Source: Clostridiales bacterium (GTDB taxonomy: Bacteria > Bacillota > Clostridia > Lachnospirales > Lachnospiraceae). From it: a stretch of 16,514 nt of DNA. The position numbers and the translations under genes are program-made. The stretch lies in contig JAJPYU010000037.1 of NCBI GenBank assembly GCA_021204765.1, forward strand, positions 1-16,514, written 5' to 3'. Below are positions 6,823-14,388 of this stretch, piece after piece (position 1 is the first letter of the stretch; each line of letters begins with the position of its first letter). The notes below the pieces were generated by a model. That model had not been told where the DNA came from, ran no database searches, and worked only from the letters and a program-made list of their open reading frames with translations.

Positions 6823-8592
6823 ATGAAGGGAAAGCACCGCTCCGGGATAAGAAGAAAATATCTGAGATATACGGTGGCTCTTCTGCTGGCGGCTCTGCTT
6901 CTGACTTTTATCGCCGTATGGTTTTTCATAAGAAATAATCTGACAGCTGCAGTCATGGACAGCTACGAGTTCATGACGGAGCGCATGGGGATATCCCTGG
7001 ATGGCCTCTTCGAGAAGAGCGACGAGGTGACGGCTGAATGTATATTAAATGATGATGTCCAGGCAAGCCTTCTCTCCGGGGGCCTTAGCGGCACGGATAA
7101 AAGCTCCCTCAGCAAATATTTTGCCTATGTGGACTTAGACGACGTGGACGAGTACTGCTATGTGGACAATAATGGAAATACTTATACCCGTTCATATTCG
7201 AAGATTACTTACGAGGATTTTCTGGAGAGCGGCCTGGCGGAGGAGCTGGGAGATGACTATGCCTCCACGCAGTGGTTCTGGGCTGAGGATAATCTCTTCA
7301 GTGACGGTGAGAAAGCTCTTTTTATCGGAAGATATGTGAGAAATATGGAATATTCCCACGAGCCCGGGATGCTATTTTTCAAGATGAGCCCCGATTACCT
7401 GGCCCGGGTATGGGATGAGGATGAGGATGAGGAACTGGCGCAGGATGTATTTATCGGAGTGACGGACGACGGAGGAGAGATGGTGGCCTCATGGTTTCCC
7501 GCCGGTGAGGAGATGACGCCGGAGGAATTGGGGGATGTGGCGGATTCAGTTGGGGCCGGGGAGCCGTCCACTGTGAACGTCCTCTCAGTAAAGGGTGGGG
7601 AGCTTCTCACATACACACAAAAAGACTGCGGCTTCACGGTCTTTACCTTTGTGCCCAACCGGGTACTTACCGGGGGAATGATGCGGGTCGTGACAGTACT
7701 CATTCTCATTTATATTGTCATACTGGTGGCGGCCATTATCTTAAGTATTTTCTTCTCCAACAGATTTACCCGGCCTATCAGGCAGATCAGTGACGCCATG
7801 AGCAGGTTCGACGGCAGGGATTTCTCCAATACTATTGAGCTGGCCACCGGCACGGAGCTGGATCAGATAGGCAGTTCCTACAACGAGATGCTGGCCAATA
7901 TAAAACGGCAGGTGGACGAGATACGCCAACAGGAGGAGGCCCTGCGCACCACGGAGATGAACATGCTTATCGCGCAGATAAATCCTCACTTCCTCTACAA
8001 TACTCTGGATACCATATACATGCTGGCCCGCTTAAACCGCGAGGGGACCACCATGAAGATGATACAGGCCCTGTCGACTTACCTGCACATCTGCCTCAGC
8101 AAGGGCAGCGATATGGTCACCGTCTCCGATGAGCTGGAAAATGTGAAGAGTTACATGGAGATACAGCAGATAAGGAACCGGGATTTCTTCAATTACGAGA
8201 TAGACTGCCGGGTGGACAGTGATAATATAATGGTGCTTAAGCTGATCCTCCAGCCCCTGGTGGAGAATGCCATGAACCACGCTTTCGATGACATTTACCA
8301 GACGGGGTTTATCAGGATAAAGGTGTACATGGACGGAGGCGAGCTGGTCTTTGAGGTGTATAACAGCGGCACGCCCATGAGTGATGAGATGGTGGAAAAG
8401 ATGAACGGCCTTATGGATATGCCTGTGGTAAATCTGCAGTCTGCTTTCACCGGAAAGCAGCACGGCTACGGCGTGGTAAATATCATCACCAGGCTCAGGC
8501 TGAAATACGGCGGTGGAGTGAGATTTTACTATGAGGTGGACGGGGAAGGCACACGCTGCTTTATCCGCATACCACAGGAGGACTGGGCATGA
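6823..8592 (+). CDS. YesM/LytS-type sensor histidine kinase
   Basis: A 589-aa membrane sensor kinase. TM1 is at about residues 15-37, an extracytoplasmic sensory region spans about 38-280, TM2 is at about 283-307, a HAMP domain follows (about 305-360), then the His_kinase domain with H389 in the QINPHFLYNT phospho-acceptor motif. The ATPase domain has an N-box LVENAMNHAF (N482) and a glycine-rich HGYGVVNI. The region where many kinases have DxGxG reads YNSGTP (N514-S515-G516). Its start lies 2 nt after the previous stop, behind GGGGTGG. Its stop overlaps the start of the sugar-binding lipoprotein at 8589 by 4 nt. The probable partner is the AraC-type response regulator at 13565, in the next transcript. 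It most likely senses an extracellular sugar and controls the adjacent importer. Confidence 0.9.
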   Translation: MKGKHRSGIRRKYLRYTVALLLAALLLTFIAVWFFIRNNLTAAVMDSYEFMTERMGISLDGLFEKSDEVTAECILNDDVQASLLSGGLSGTDKSSLSKYFAYVDLDDVDEYCYVDNNGNTYTRSYSKITYEDFLESGLAEELGDDYASTQWFWAEDNLFSDGEKALFIGRYVRNMEYSHEPGMLFFKMSPDYLARVWDEDEDEELAQDVFIGVTDDGGEMVASWFPAGEEMTPEELGDVADSVGAGEPSTVNVLSVKGGELLTYTQKDCGFTVFTFVPNRVLTGGMMRVVTVLILIYIVILVAAIILSIFFSNRFTRPIRQISDAMSRFDGRDFSNTIELATGTELDQIGSSYNEMLANIKRQVDEIRQQEEALRTTEMNMLIAQINPHFLYNTLDTIYMLARLNREGTTMKMIQALSTYLHICLSKGSDMVTVSDELENVKSYMEIQQIRNRDFFNYEIDCRVDSDNIMVLKLILQPLVENAMNHAFDDIYQTGFIRIKVYMDGGELVFEVYNSGTPMSDEMVEKMNGLMDMPVVNLQSAFTGKQHGYGVVNIITRLRLKYGGGVRFYYEVDGEGTRCFIRIPQEDWA

Positions 8593-9878
8593 GATTTAAG
8601 AGGGCATTATCGATCTTTGCAGTGATAAGTCTTGGAGCTCTGATTTTTGTGGGCTGTGGCAGCAGAGAGGATACTGACATTTCCGCCGAGGCTGAGGGCG
8701 GACCGGTGGAGATTTCCATCATTCTCCGTGTGGATCCCAATACCGGCGAAAAAAATGATGAGAAAGTGATAGAGGATTTCAACCGGGACTATGAGGGAAT
8801 ATACCACATGGACTGCGAATGGATCATGGAGACCGAGGAGGAGGAGAGGCAGAACATGAAGCAGCAGAATGTCACTGACGAGCTGCCGGCGGTCCTGGAG
8901 GCTCTTCGGGTACTTCCCTCATTTTACACGAGGATGGTGGAGGATGGACGGCTCACCGATATTTCCTCCGATATATATGGGGACGAGGAGTGGCTTGACA
9001 TGATAGAACCGGCGGTGCTGGATGCGGTTACCGAGGATGACGGCAGCATATACCTGGGACCGGTGAGTACGGCGGCCTTTGCCTGCTCCGGTATATTCTG
9101 GAATGAGGAGCTCTTTGCCGAGGCAGGGATAGATTCCTTCCCTGAGACCTGGGATGAATTCTGGGATTGCTGTGATGCTCTTGAGGCGGCGGGCATTACG
9201 CCTTTAGCCCTGCACACCGAGGGTACGGCCTGGGCGCCGATGCTCATGGCCACGGCCGAGCTGGCCTCCACTGAGGAGGGCTATGAATTTATGAAACAGC
9301 TTTATCCGGAGAGCTATTCCAATGAGAGCGGCATGGAGATAGCCGGAACCCTGCAGAAGCTTTTCACTTACACGACGGACGATGCCCTGTACAATGATTT
9401 CGATGTGTCCTACTCGCATTTCTTTGACGGCGAGACCGCTATGATAGCCAACGGTTACTGGATGATAGAGCAGATCCCCGATGACATGGCGGATAAGGTG
9501 AGATTTTCATCATTTCCCGGAGGGACGCTTATCGCTTCCCCGGAGACCTTCGGCTGGGCTATTATTTCCACTTATCCGGATGATGTGAAGGAGGGAGCCC
9601 TGGAATTTTTAAAATACCGGACCCGGGAAAACATGGAGGAGAGAGATGAGCTCTTTGCCGAGGGAGCGGAGAGTGACAGCAAGGCTCTTGCTGACTATAT
9701 ATCGGCCTACAATTCTGCGACTCAGATAGTTCCCAATTACCAGGTGAAGTGGAACTCAATACTCCAGGAGGAGACCCTGGGAGAGTATCTGCCCCAGCTG
9801 GTGACGGGGGAGATCACCGTGGAAGAATTTACCGCTGCGGGGGATGAGAGTATAGTGAGATTTAATAATGAAAAGTAA
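8589..9878 (+). CDS. Sugar-binding lipoprotein coupled to the sensor kinase
   Basis: A 429-aa extracellular solute-binding protein of the COG1653 type. It has a lipoprotein signal with lipobox cysteine C23 (LIFVGC), then a two-lobed fold with the family features GIFWNEELFAEAGIDSFPETWDEFWD, ITPLAL and FFDGETAMIANGYW. It would be tethered to the outer face of the membrane. The start ATG overlaps the kinase stop (ATGA) and has a strong AGGAGG 7 nt upstream, so the two are translationally coupled. A terminator follows, separating it from the second binding protein and the permeases. The context suggests it feeds ligand information to the kinase; the alternative is an additional binding protein for the same importer. 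It is clearly divergent in sequence from the protein encoded at 10119. Confidence 0.85.
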   Translation: MRFKRALSIFAVISLGALIFVGCGSREDTDISAEAEGGPVEISIILRVDPNTGEKNDEKVIEDFNRDYEGIYHMDCEWIMETEEEERQNMKQQNVTDELPAVLEALRVLPSFYTRMVEDGRLTDISSDIYGDEEWLDMIEPAVLDAVTEDDGSIYLGPVSTAAFACSGIFWNEELFAEAGIDSFPETWDEFWDCCDALEAAGITPLALHTEGTAWAPMLMATAELASTEEGYEFMKQLYPESYSNESGMEIAGTLQKLFTYTTDDALYNDFDVSYSHFFDGETAMIANGYWMIEQIPDDMADKVRFSSFPGGTLIASPETFGWAIISTYPDDVKEGALEFLKYRTRENMEERDELFAEGAESDSKALADYISAYNSATQIVPNYQVKWNSILQEETLGEYLPQLVTGEITVEEFTAAGDESIVRFNNEK

Positions 9879-9891
9879 CAATGATCTCAGA

Positions 9892-9931
9892 ATCAGATGA
9901 TCGGATGCAGGCATCCATTGCCTGATTTTTT
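9892..9931 (+). terminator. Probable intrinsic terminator after the kinase-coupled binding protein
   Basis: An imperfect hairpin TCAG...CTGA (9893-9925) with a GGATGC/GCATCC core, followed by TTTTTTG. It starts 13 nt after the stop codon at 9878. It separates the thrS/kinase run from the importer operon. Confidence 0.65.
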
Positions 9932-9984
9932 GCACCGGTATTACACTTTGTACAATCTGCACAATAATATTGATAAAAAATTTA

Positions 9985-10022
9985 AAAAAGTATAATTTTT
10001 CACATAAAAAGTATTTCTTTTT
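9985..10022 (+). promoter_or_regulatory. 21-bp-period direct repeat, candidate response-regulator site
   Basis: AAAAAGTAT at 9985-9993 and again at 10006-10014, 21 bp apart, each followed by a TTTTTC (ending near 9999-10001 and 10022). Direct repeats two helical turns apart, just upstream of a promoter with a weak -35, are usual for AraC-type activators. The regulator encoded at 13565 is the natural candidate. TATAAT at 9991-9996, inside the first copy, is an alternative reading as a -10 box, with TTGATA 15 nt upstream. Confidence 0.35.
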
Positions 10023-10044
10023 CTAAAGCTGCCTCTCATGAATC

Positions 10045-10053
10045 TGTTAAAAT
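10045..10053 (+). promoter_or_regulatory. Candidate extended -10 promoter of the importer operon
   Basis: TGT-TAAAAT at 10045-10053 is an extended -10 with no good -35 (AAAGCT at the 17-nt position), as expected for an activator-dependent start near 10060. An inverted repeat GACAGG/CCTGTC (10061-10066 with 10088-10093) would lie in the leader. Another possible promoter is TATAAT at 9991. Confidence 0.35.
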
Positions 10054-10118
10054 AACTGATGACAGGGGATTTATATTTTCGTCAGGACCTGTCAAATAAA
10101 TAAAAGAGAGGTATTACC

Positions 10119-11513
10119 ATGAAAAACCTTAAGAAACTTCTGGCTATGGGCGTTGTGGCAGCTATGGGCGTAGCCCTGCTGGCAGGCTGCGGTTCATCCT
10201 CAAGCTCCGACACAGCCGATACCGGCACAGCGGATGAAGGTTCTGCTGCAGCCGAGGTATCTGCCGAGCCTGAGGAGACTGAGGAGACTGAAGCGGCAGC
10301 TACCGGTGACGGTTCCGTTTACTGGCTGAATTTCAAGCCCGAGGCTGACGAGGCCCTGCAGGACATCGCAGCTACTTACACTGATGAGACCGGAGTGCCC
10401 GTGACCGTCGTTACCGCCGCTTCCGGTACTTACACTTCCACCCTTACTTCCGAGATGGATAAGTCCAATCCTCCGACCCTGTTCGTGGTTGGTTCCGCCT
10501 CCGGAGTGGAGACCTGGGATGACTATTGCCTGGATCTGACAGGCACAGACGTCTACAATGAGCTGTCCACCGATGACTTCACACTCTATGATGAAGACGG
10601 CAAGGCCTGCTCCATCGGCTACTGCTATGAGTGCTTCGGCATCATCGTGAACACTGACCTTCTTGGCCAGGCCGGCTACAGCCTGGATGATATCACTGAC
10701 TTTGATTCCTTAAAGGCAGTCGCTGATGACATTCACGCAAATGCTGACAGCCTTGGCTTTGACGCTTTCACCTCCTCCGGAATGGATGATTCTTCCTCCT
10801 GGAGATTTTCCGGACATCTGGCAAATATGCCTCTGTACTATGAGTCCATGGATGACGGCGGCTGGGCCGACTGCCCGGCAGAGATCCAGGGTACTTACCT
10901 TGACAACTTCAAGCAGATCTGGGATCTCTACATCACCGACTGTGCTGTAGATCCCTCCACCCTGGCTACCGGCGGATATGATTCCGAGGCTGAGTTCTGC
11001 AACGGCGAGGCTGTATTCTATCAGAACGGTTCCTGGGAGTATGACGCATGCAGCTCCGCTCTCGGCGATGATAATATTGCCATGATCCCCATTTACATGG
11101 GAGTTGACGGCGAGGAGAACATCGGGCTTTGCTGCGGCACTGAGAATTACTGGGCTGTGAACTGCCAGGCTTCCGAGGCCGACCAGCAGGCTACTTTAGA
11201 CTTCATGTACTGGCTGGTCACCTCCGATGAGGGCACCCAGATGATGGCTGAGCAGTTCGGCGAGATCCCTTATGTGGGAGCCGCTGAGAACCCCAACGTA
11301 TTCTTCATGAATGCCCAGGAGTACATGGATGAGGGCAAGACCACTGTTGACTGGACCTTCAACCTTACTCCTAACGTAGACGACTGGAGAGCAGGCGTTG
11401 TGGCTGCCATGAACCAGTATGATGCCAGCCTGTCCGATGACGATTGGGCTAACGTCGAGACCGCATTCGTCCAGGGATGGGCGCAGCAGTATCAGGCTGC
11501 TTACGGTGAATAA
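10119..11513 (+). CDS. Sugar-binding lipoprotein of a CUT1-type ABC importer
   Basis: A 464-aa solute-binding lipoprotein. It has a signal peptide with a LLAGC lipobox (C24), an S/T/D/E-rich flexible linker to about residue 63, then a two-lobed binding domain rich in aromatic residues (WDDY, SWRF, WEYD, ENYWAVN, DWTFN, DDWRAG). Abundant aromatics fit oligosaccharide stacking. An AGAGAGG site lies 7 nt upstream of the ATG. It has its own leader and probable promoter, and its permeases follow 226 nt later. With malQ in the same cluster, a maltodextrin or related alpha-glucan is the best guess for the ligand, but the sequence alone does not prove it. No ATPase gene is present, so a shared MsmX/MalK-type ATPase elsewhere is likely. 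Confidence 0.9.
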   Translation: MKNLKKLLAMGVVAAMGVALLAGCGSSSSSDTADTGTADEGSAAAEVSAEPEETEETEAAATGDGSVYWLNFKPEADEALQDIAATYTDETGVPVTVVTAASGTYTSTLTSEMDKSNPPTLFVVGSASGVETWDDYCLDLTGTDVYNELSTDDFTLYDEDGKACSIGYCYECFGIIVNTDLLGQAGYSLDDITDFDSLKAVADDIHANADSLGFDAFTSSGMDDSSSWRFSGHLANMPLYYESMDDGGWADCPAEIQGTYLDNFKQIWDLYITDCAVDPSTLATGGYDSEAEFCNGEAVFYQNGSWEYDACSSALGDDNIAMIPIYMGVDGEENIGLCCGTENYWAVNCQASEADQQATLDFMYWLVTSDEGTQMMAEQFGEIPYVGAAENPNVFFMNAQEYMDEGKTTVDWTFNLTPNVDDWRAGVVAAMNQYDASLSDDDWANVETAFVQGWAQQYQAAYGE

Positions 11514-11564
11514 TACGGATGTCATTTTCCCCTTTGCCAGCACCTGACGGCCGGGCATATGGGC

Positions 11565-11623
11565 GGGGAGCAGGCGGAGCGTTTTACGTCTGCTCCCCAT
11601 TTTAATATTAAAAACGCTCCGCC
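11565..11623 (+). repeat. Two interleaved inverted repeats (alternative hairpins)
   Basis: Hairpin A pairs GGGGAGCAG (11565-11573) with CTGCTCCCC (11590-11598) and is followed by ATTTTAATATT. Hairpin B pairs GGCGGAGCGTTTT (11573-11585) with AAAACGCTCCGCC (11611-11623), 13 bp perfect. The arms alternate A5'-B5'-A3'-B3', so they must either exclude each other or form a pseudoknot. A perfect palindrome TTTTAATATTAAAA (11600-11613) lies between. The position, between the binding-protein and permease genes, suggests partial termination or mRNA protection that sets the ratio of the two. Confidence 0.7.
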
Positions 11624-11647
11624 GGGATGCGCAACTCGAGGAGAGGA

Positions 11648-11698
11648 AATTGCCGCTCACGCAACCAGCTCGTGCGAGTAGGTTGCGCAAGCGCAATT
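11648..11698 (+). repeat. Long imperfect hairpin before the permease genes
   Basis: AATTGC at 11648-11653 pairs with GCAATT at 11693-11698, and CGCAACC (11660-11666) with GGTTGCG (11681-11687), around an inner CTCG-TG-CGAG hairpin. A competing pairing joins TGCGCAAC (11628-11635) with GTTGCGCA (11682-11689). AT-rich sequence follows, but no clean T-run. It would be in the permease leader. Confidence 0.55.
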
Positions 11699-11739
11699 TA
11701 ATTTAAAATTTATTATCGTAACTTTAGAAGGAGACTGTT

Positions 11740-12672
11740 ATGAACAAAAAGAAAAAGAGAGCGAGCGGAGCCATCGCCTCGTCTGCGAAGACCTCTATGA
11801 TAGCCCGTCCCATCAGGAAGTTTTTCCCTCTTTTTATGGGACCGACCATAGTGGCCTTCATCATCGGCTTCGGTTACCCCTTTGTGAGAGGCATTTACCT
11901 TTCTTTCTGCAGTTTTACCACCACCAGCGATGCCAAATTCATCGGCATCAGCAACTACATCAAGGTGTTTCAGGATGCCACCTTCCTCCACGCTTTCTGG
12001 TACACGGCTCTCTTTGCTTTGGTGAGCGTGGTGCTTATAAACGTACTGGCTTTTCTCATTGCCTTTGCCCTGACGCGGCAGATGAAAGGGGCAAACCTTT
12101 TCAGAACCGCCTTTTTCATGCCGAACCTTATCGGAGGCATAGTCCTGGGCTATATATGGAATATGATTTTTAACGGCATACTGATCCGTATGAATACATC
12201 CATACTCCTGGAGACCAAATACGGCTTCTGGGGACTGATCATAGTCATCTGCTGGCAGCAGATAGGATACATGATGATCATTTACGTGGCCGGTATCCAG
12301 TCCCTTTCAGAGGACATGATAGAGGCGGCAAAGATAGACGGAGCCAGCGGCTTCCAGACATTAAGGAGAGTCATCATTCCCAACGTGATGCCCTCCATCA
12401 CCATCTGCATGTTTTTGTCCCTGTCCAACGGCTTCAAGCTCTTCGACCAGAACCTGGCTCTGACAGCCGGACAGCCCTACACCTGGAAAGCTGACGGCAC
12501 GGTGGTGAAGACCACTGAGATGCTGGCATTAAATATTTACAACACGTTCTATGGGCAGAACACTACAGCCCGCGGTCAGGCCCAGGCCAAGGCCGTGCTG
12601 TTCTTTATCCTGGTGGCTGTCATATCCCTTATCCAGCTTCGCGCTACCAAGTCAAAGGAGGTGGATCAGTAA
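11740..12672 (+). CDS. ABC sugar importer permease, MalF/UgpA-like
   Basis: A 310-aa inner-membrane permease of the CUT1 family. It has a hydrophilic basic N-terminus, then about six TM helices starting at residues 28-50, and the cytoplasmic EAA loop EAAKIDGASGFQTLRRVIIPN (about 196-216) that contacts the ATPase. It lacks the large periplasmic loop of enteric MalF, as is usual in Firmicutes. GAAGGAG lies 7 nt upstream of the ATG. Its stop overlaps the next start (TAATG), so the two permeases are coupled and most likely form a heterodimer. Confidence 0.92.
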   Translation: MNKKKKRASGAIASSAKTSMIARPIRKFFPLFMGPTIVAFIIGFGYPFVRGIYLSFCSFTTTSDAKFIGISNYIKVFQDATFLHAFWYTALFALVSVVLINVLAFLIAFALTRQMKGANLFRTAFFMPNLIGGIVLGYIWNMIFNGILIRMNTSILLETKYGFWGLIIVICWQQIGYMMIIYVAGIQSLSEDMIEAAKIDGASGFQTLRRVIIPNVMPSITICMFLSLSNGFKLFDQNLALTAGQPYTWKADGTVVKTTEMLALNIYNTFYGQNTTARGQAQAKAVLFFILVAVISLIQLRATKSKEVDQ

Positions 12673-13511
12673 TGAAAACAAAAAAGAATTTAAAGGGTTT
12701 AAGTATCTTCTTTACAGTGATATCGATAGTGTGGATACTGCCGCTGCTCATAGTGCTGATGAATTCCTTCAAGGCAAATACCTATGTGAAGACCAGGACT
12801 TTTGCCTGGCCTGCCGGTGATATGTTTGTAAAGTGGGCCAACTATGCCAAAGGCCTGACTTTCGGAAATTATCCTTTCCTGAAGTCAGTGTGGTTCTCCT
12901 TTGTTATAACCATCCTGTCCACGGTGCTCATCATCCTCTGCACATCCATGGCGGCCTGGTATATCGCCAGGGTCAACACGGTGCTCTGCAAGATTGTCTA
13001 CTATATGTTCGTCTTCTCCATGGTAGTGCCCTTCCAGATGGTCATGTTCACCCTGTCAAAGACAGCCGATACGCTGAAGCTTAACAAGCCCTGGACCATA
13101 CCGGTAGTCTATCTGGGGTTCGGTGCGGCCATGGCGGTCTTTATGTTCACCGGCTTCGTAAAAGATCTGCCCCTTGAGATAGAGGAAGCGGCGGCCATAG
13201 ACGGCGCCGGCCCGGTGAAGACCTTCTTCGTGGTGGTATTCCCCATGCTTCGACCCACCATGATATCCATAGCCATCCTGGAGATCATGTGGATATGGAA
13301 CGACTACCTCCTGCCATATCTGGTGCTGGATCGGACGAAGTACATGACTATCCCAATCCATATCCAGTATCTGCAGGGCAGTTACGGTTCCGTGGATCTG
13401 GGAGCCATAATGGCACTGATCACTATCAGTATCATTCCTATCATCGTGTTCTACCTGACCTGCCAGAAATACATCATTAAAGGAGTTGCGGCGGGTGCCG
13501 TAAAAGGTTAA
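12672..13511 (+). CDS. ABC sugar importer permease, MalG/UgpE-like
   Basis: A 279-aa second permease with about six TM helices, the first at residues 10-32, and the EAA loop EEAAAIDGAGPVKTFFVVVFP (about 174-194). The C-terminus AAGAVKG is typical of the MalG/UgpE side of CUT1 importers. It starts within the stop codon of the MalF-like gene (1-nt overlap) and is 53 nt from the response regulator gene. The pair plus the lipoprotein at 10119 make a complete importer apart from the ATPase. Confidence 0.92.
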   Translation: MKTKKNLKGLSIFFTVISIVWILPLLIVLMNSFKANTYVKTRTFAWPAGDMFVKWANYAKGLTFGNYPFLKSVWFSFVITILSTVLIILCTSMAAWYIARVNTVLCKIVYYMFVFSMVVPFQMVMFTLSKTADTLKLNKPWTIPVVYLGFGAAMAVFMFTGFVKDLPLEIEEAAAIDGAGPVKTFFVVVFPMLRPTMISIAILEIMWIWNDYLLPYLVLDRTKYMTIPIHIQYLQGSYGSVDLGAIMALITISIIPIIVFYLTCQKYIIKGVAAGAVKG

Positions 13512-13564
13512 ACTGATGACCAGCGGGATAAAAGTAATCCGTGTTATCACTAAGAGGTATATGC

Positions 13565-14386
13565 ATGGAGTTATTAAAGCTTGTAATAGTCGACGATGAG
13601 CCGATCCAGCTTGAGGGGCTGTGCCGCACATATGACTGGGAAAAGATGGGTTTTACGGTTGCGGGCAGCGCCTCCGGCGGAGCCGAGGCCATAGGGATTA
13701 TTAAGGAGATCAGGCCTCATGTGGTTCTGACGGATATCCGCATGAAGCAGATTACCGGACTCATGGTCATGGAGGAGATAAAAAAGGCGGGGATAGACTG
13801 CATTTTTATAGTCTTAAGCGCCTACCGCGACTTCGAGTACGCCCAGTCCGCCCTGCAGTTGGGAGCCTTTGACTATCTGTTGAAGCCCATAGAGGACGAG
13901 AAGCTCTTTGCCACCATGAGGCGGGCCCATGGAGCCTGCATGGAGCTGGCCAGCCGACTTACGGACTACCGCTCTGATGAGGGAGATGCGTCCTCTGCCC
14001 AGGCGGCGGATGCAGCCTGTTCCATGCTTGGCGGAGGGGAGCATGAGGAGGGCAGTGAGCCTGCGCCCAGGAAGGAGTATCTCCAGGCCGCAGCGGCATA
14101 TATAGATGAGCACCTGGCTTGTGAGGATCTCTCCATAGTCTCTGTGGCAGCCTATGTCTATCTGAATCCGGCCTACTTCGGACGGGTATTTAAGACTGCT
14201 TTCGGAATGACTTTCAAGCAGTACCTTCTCTCCCGGAGGATGGAGCGGGCCAGGACGCTCTTAAAGAGCGGCGATGTCAGCATAGGCAGCATATGTGAAC
14301 AGGTGGGAATAGGGGATGCCTCGTATTTTTCCCGCCTCTTTAAGGAGTACACCGGGATGCTTCCCAGTGAATATAAGAAAAGGTAG
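13565..14386 (+). CDS. Response regulator, receiver plus AraC-type DNA-binding domain
   Basis: A 273-aa regulator. The receiver domain (1-125) has the acidic pocket D10-D11-E12, phospho-acceptor D57 (LTDIRM), S85 and K107 (LLKP). A short polar linker with many A, D and E follows, then a C-terminal AraC-type double helix-turn-helix (about 170-273) with LSIVSVAAYVYLNPAYFGRVFK and IGDASYFSRLFKEYTGMLPSEY. YesN-like proteins are often about 500 aa; this is the short form. I chose the ATG at 13565 because AAGAGG lies 7 nt upstream; a GTG at 13541 in the same frame is the less likely alternative. It lies in the importer operon, between the permeases and malQ, and is the probable partner of the kinase at 6823. 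Confidence 0.92.
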   Translation: MELLKLVIVDDEPIQLEGLCRTYDWEKMGFTVAGSASGGAEAIGIIKEIRPHVVLTDIRMKQITGLMVMEEIKKAGIDCIFIVLSAYRDFEYAQSALQLGAFDYLLKPIEDEKLFATMRRAHGACMELASRLTDYRSDEGDASSAQAADAACSMLGGGEHEEGSEPAPRKEYLQAAAAYIDEHLACEDLSIVSVAAYVYLNPAYFGRVFKTAFGMTFKQYLLSRRMERARTLLKSGDVSIGSICEQVGIGDASYFSRLFKEYTGMLPSEYKKR

Positions 14387-14388
14387 GT

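Noticed and set aside
9932..10118. CcpA (cre) operator in front of the importer operon
   Set aside because: No match to the TGNAANCGNWNNCA pattern was seen in this leader.
13056..13631. Minus-strand ORF of 191 codons over the MalG-like permease
   Set aside because: It lies antisense to the permease with its EAA loop and to the regulator start. Its composition (many H, Q and Y) is typical of a shadow frame.
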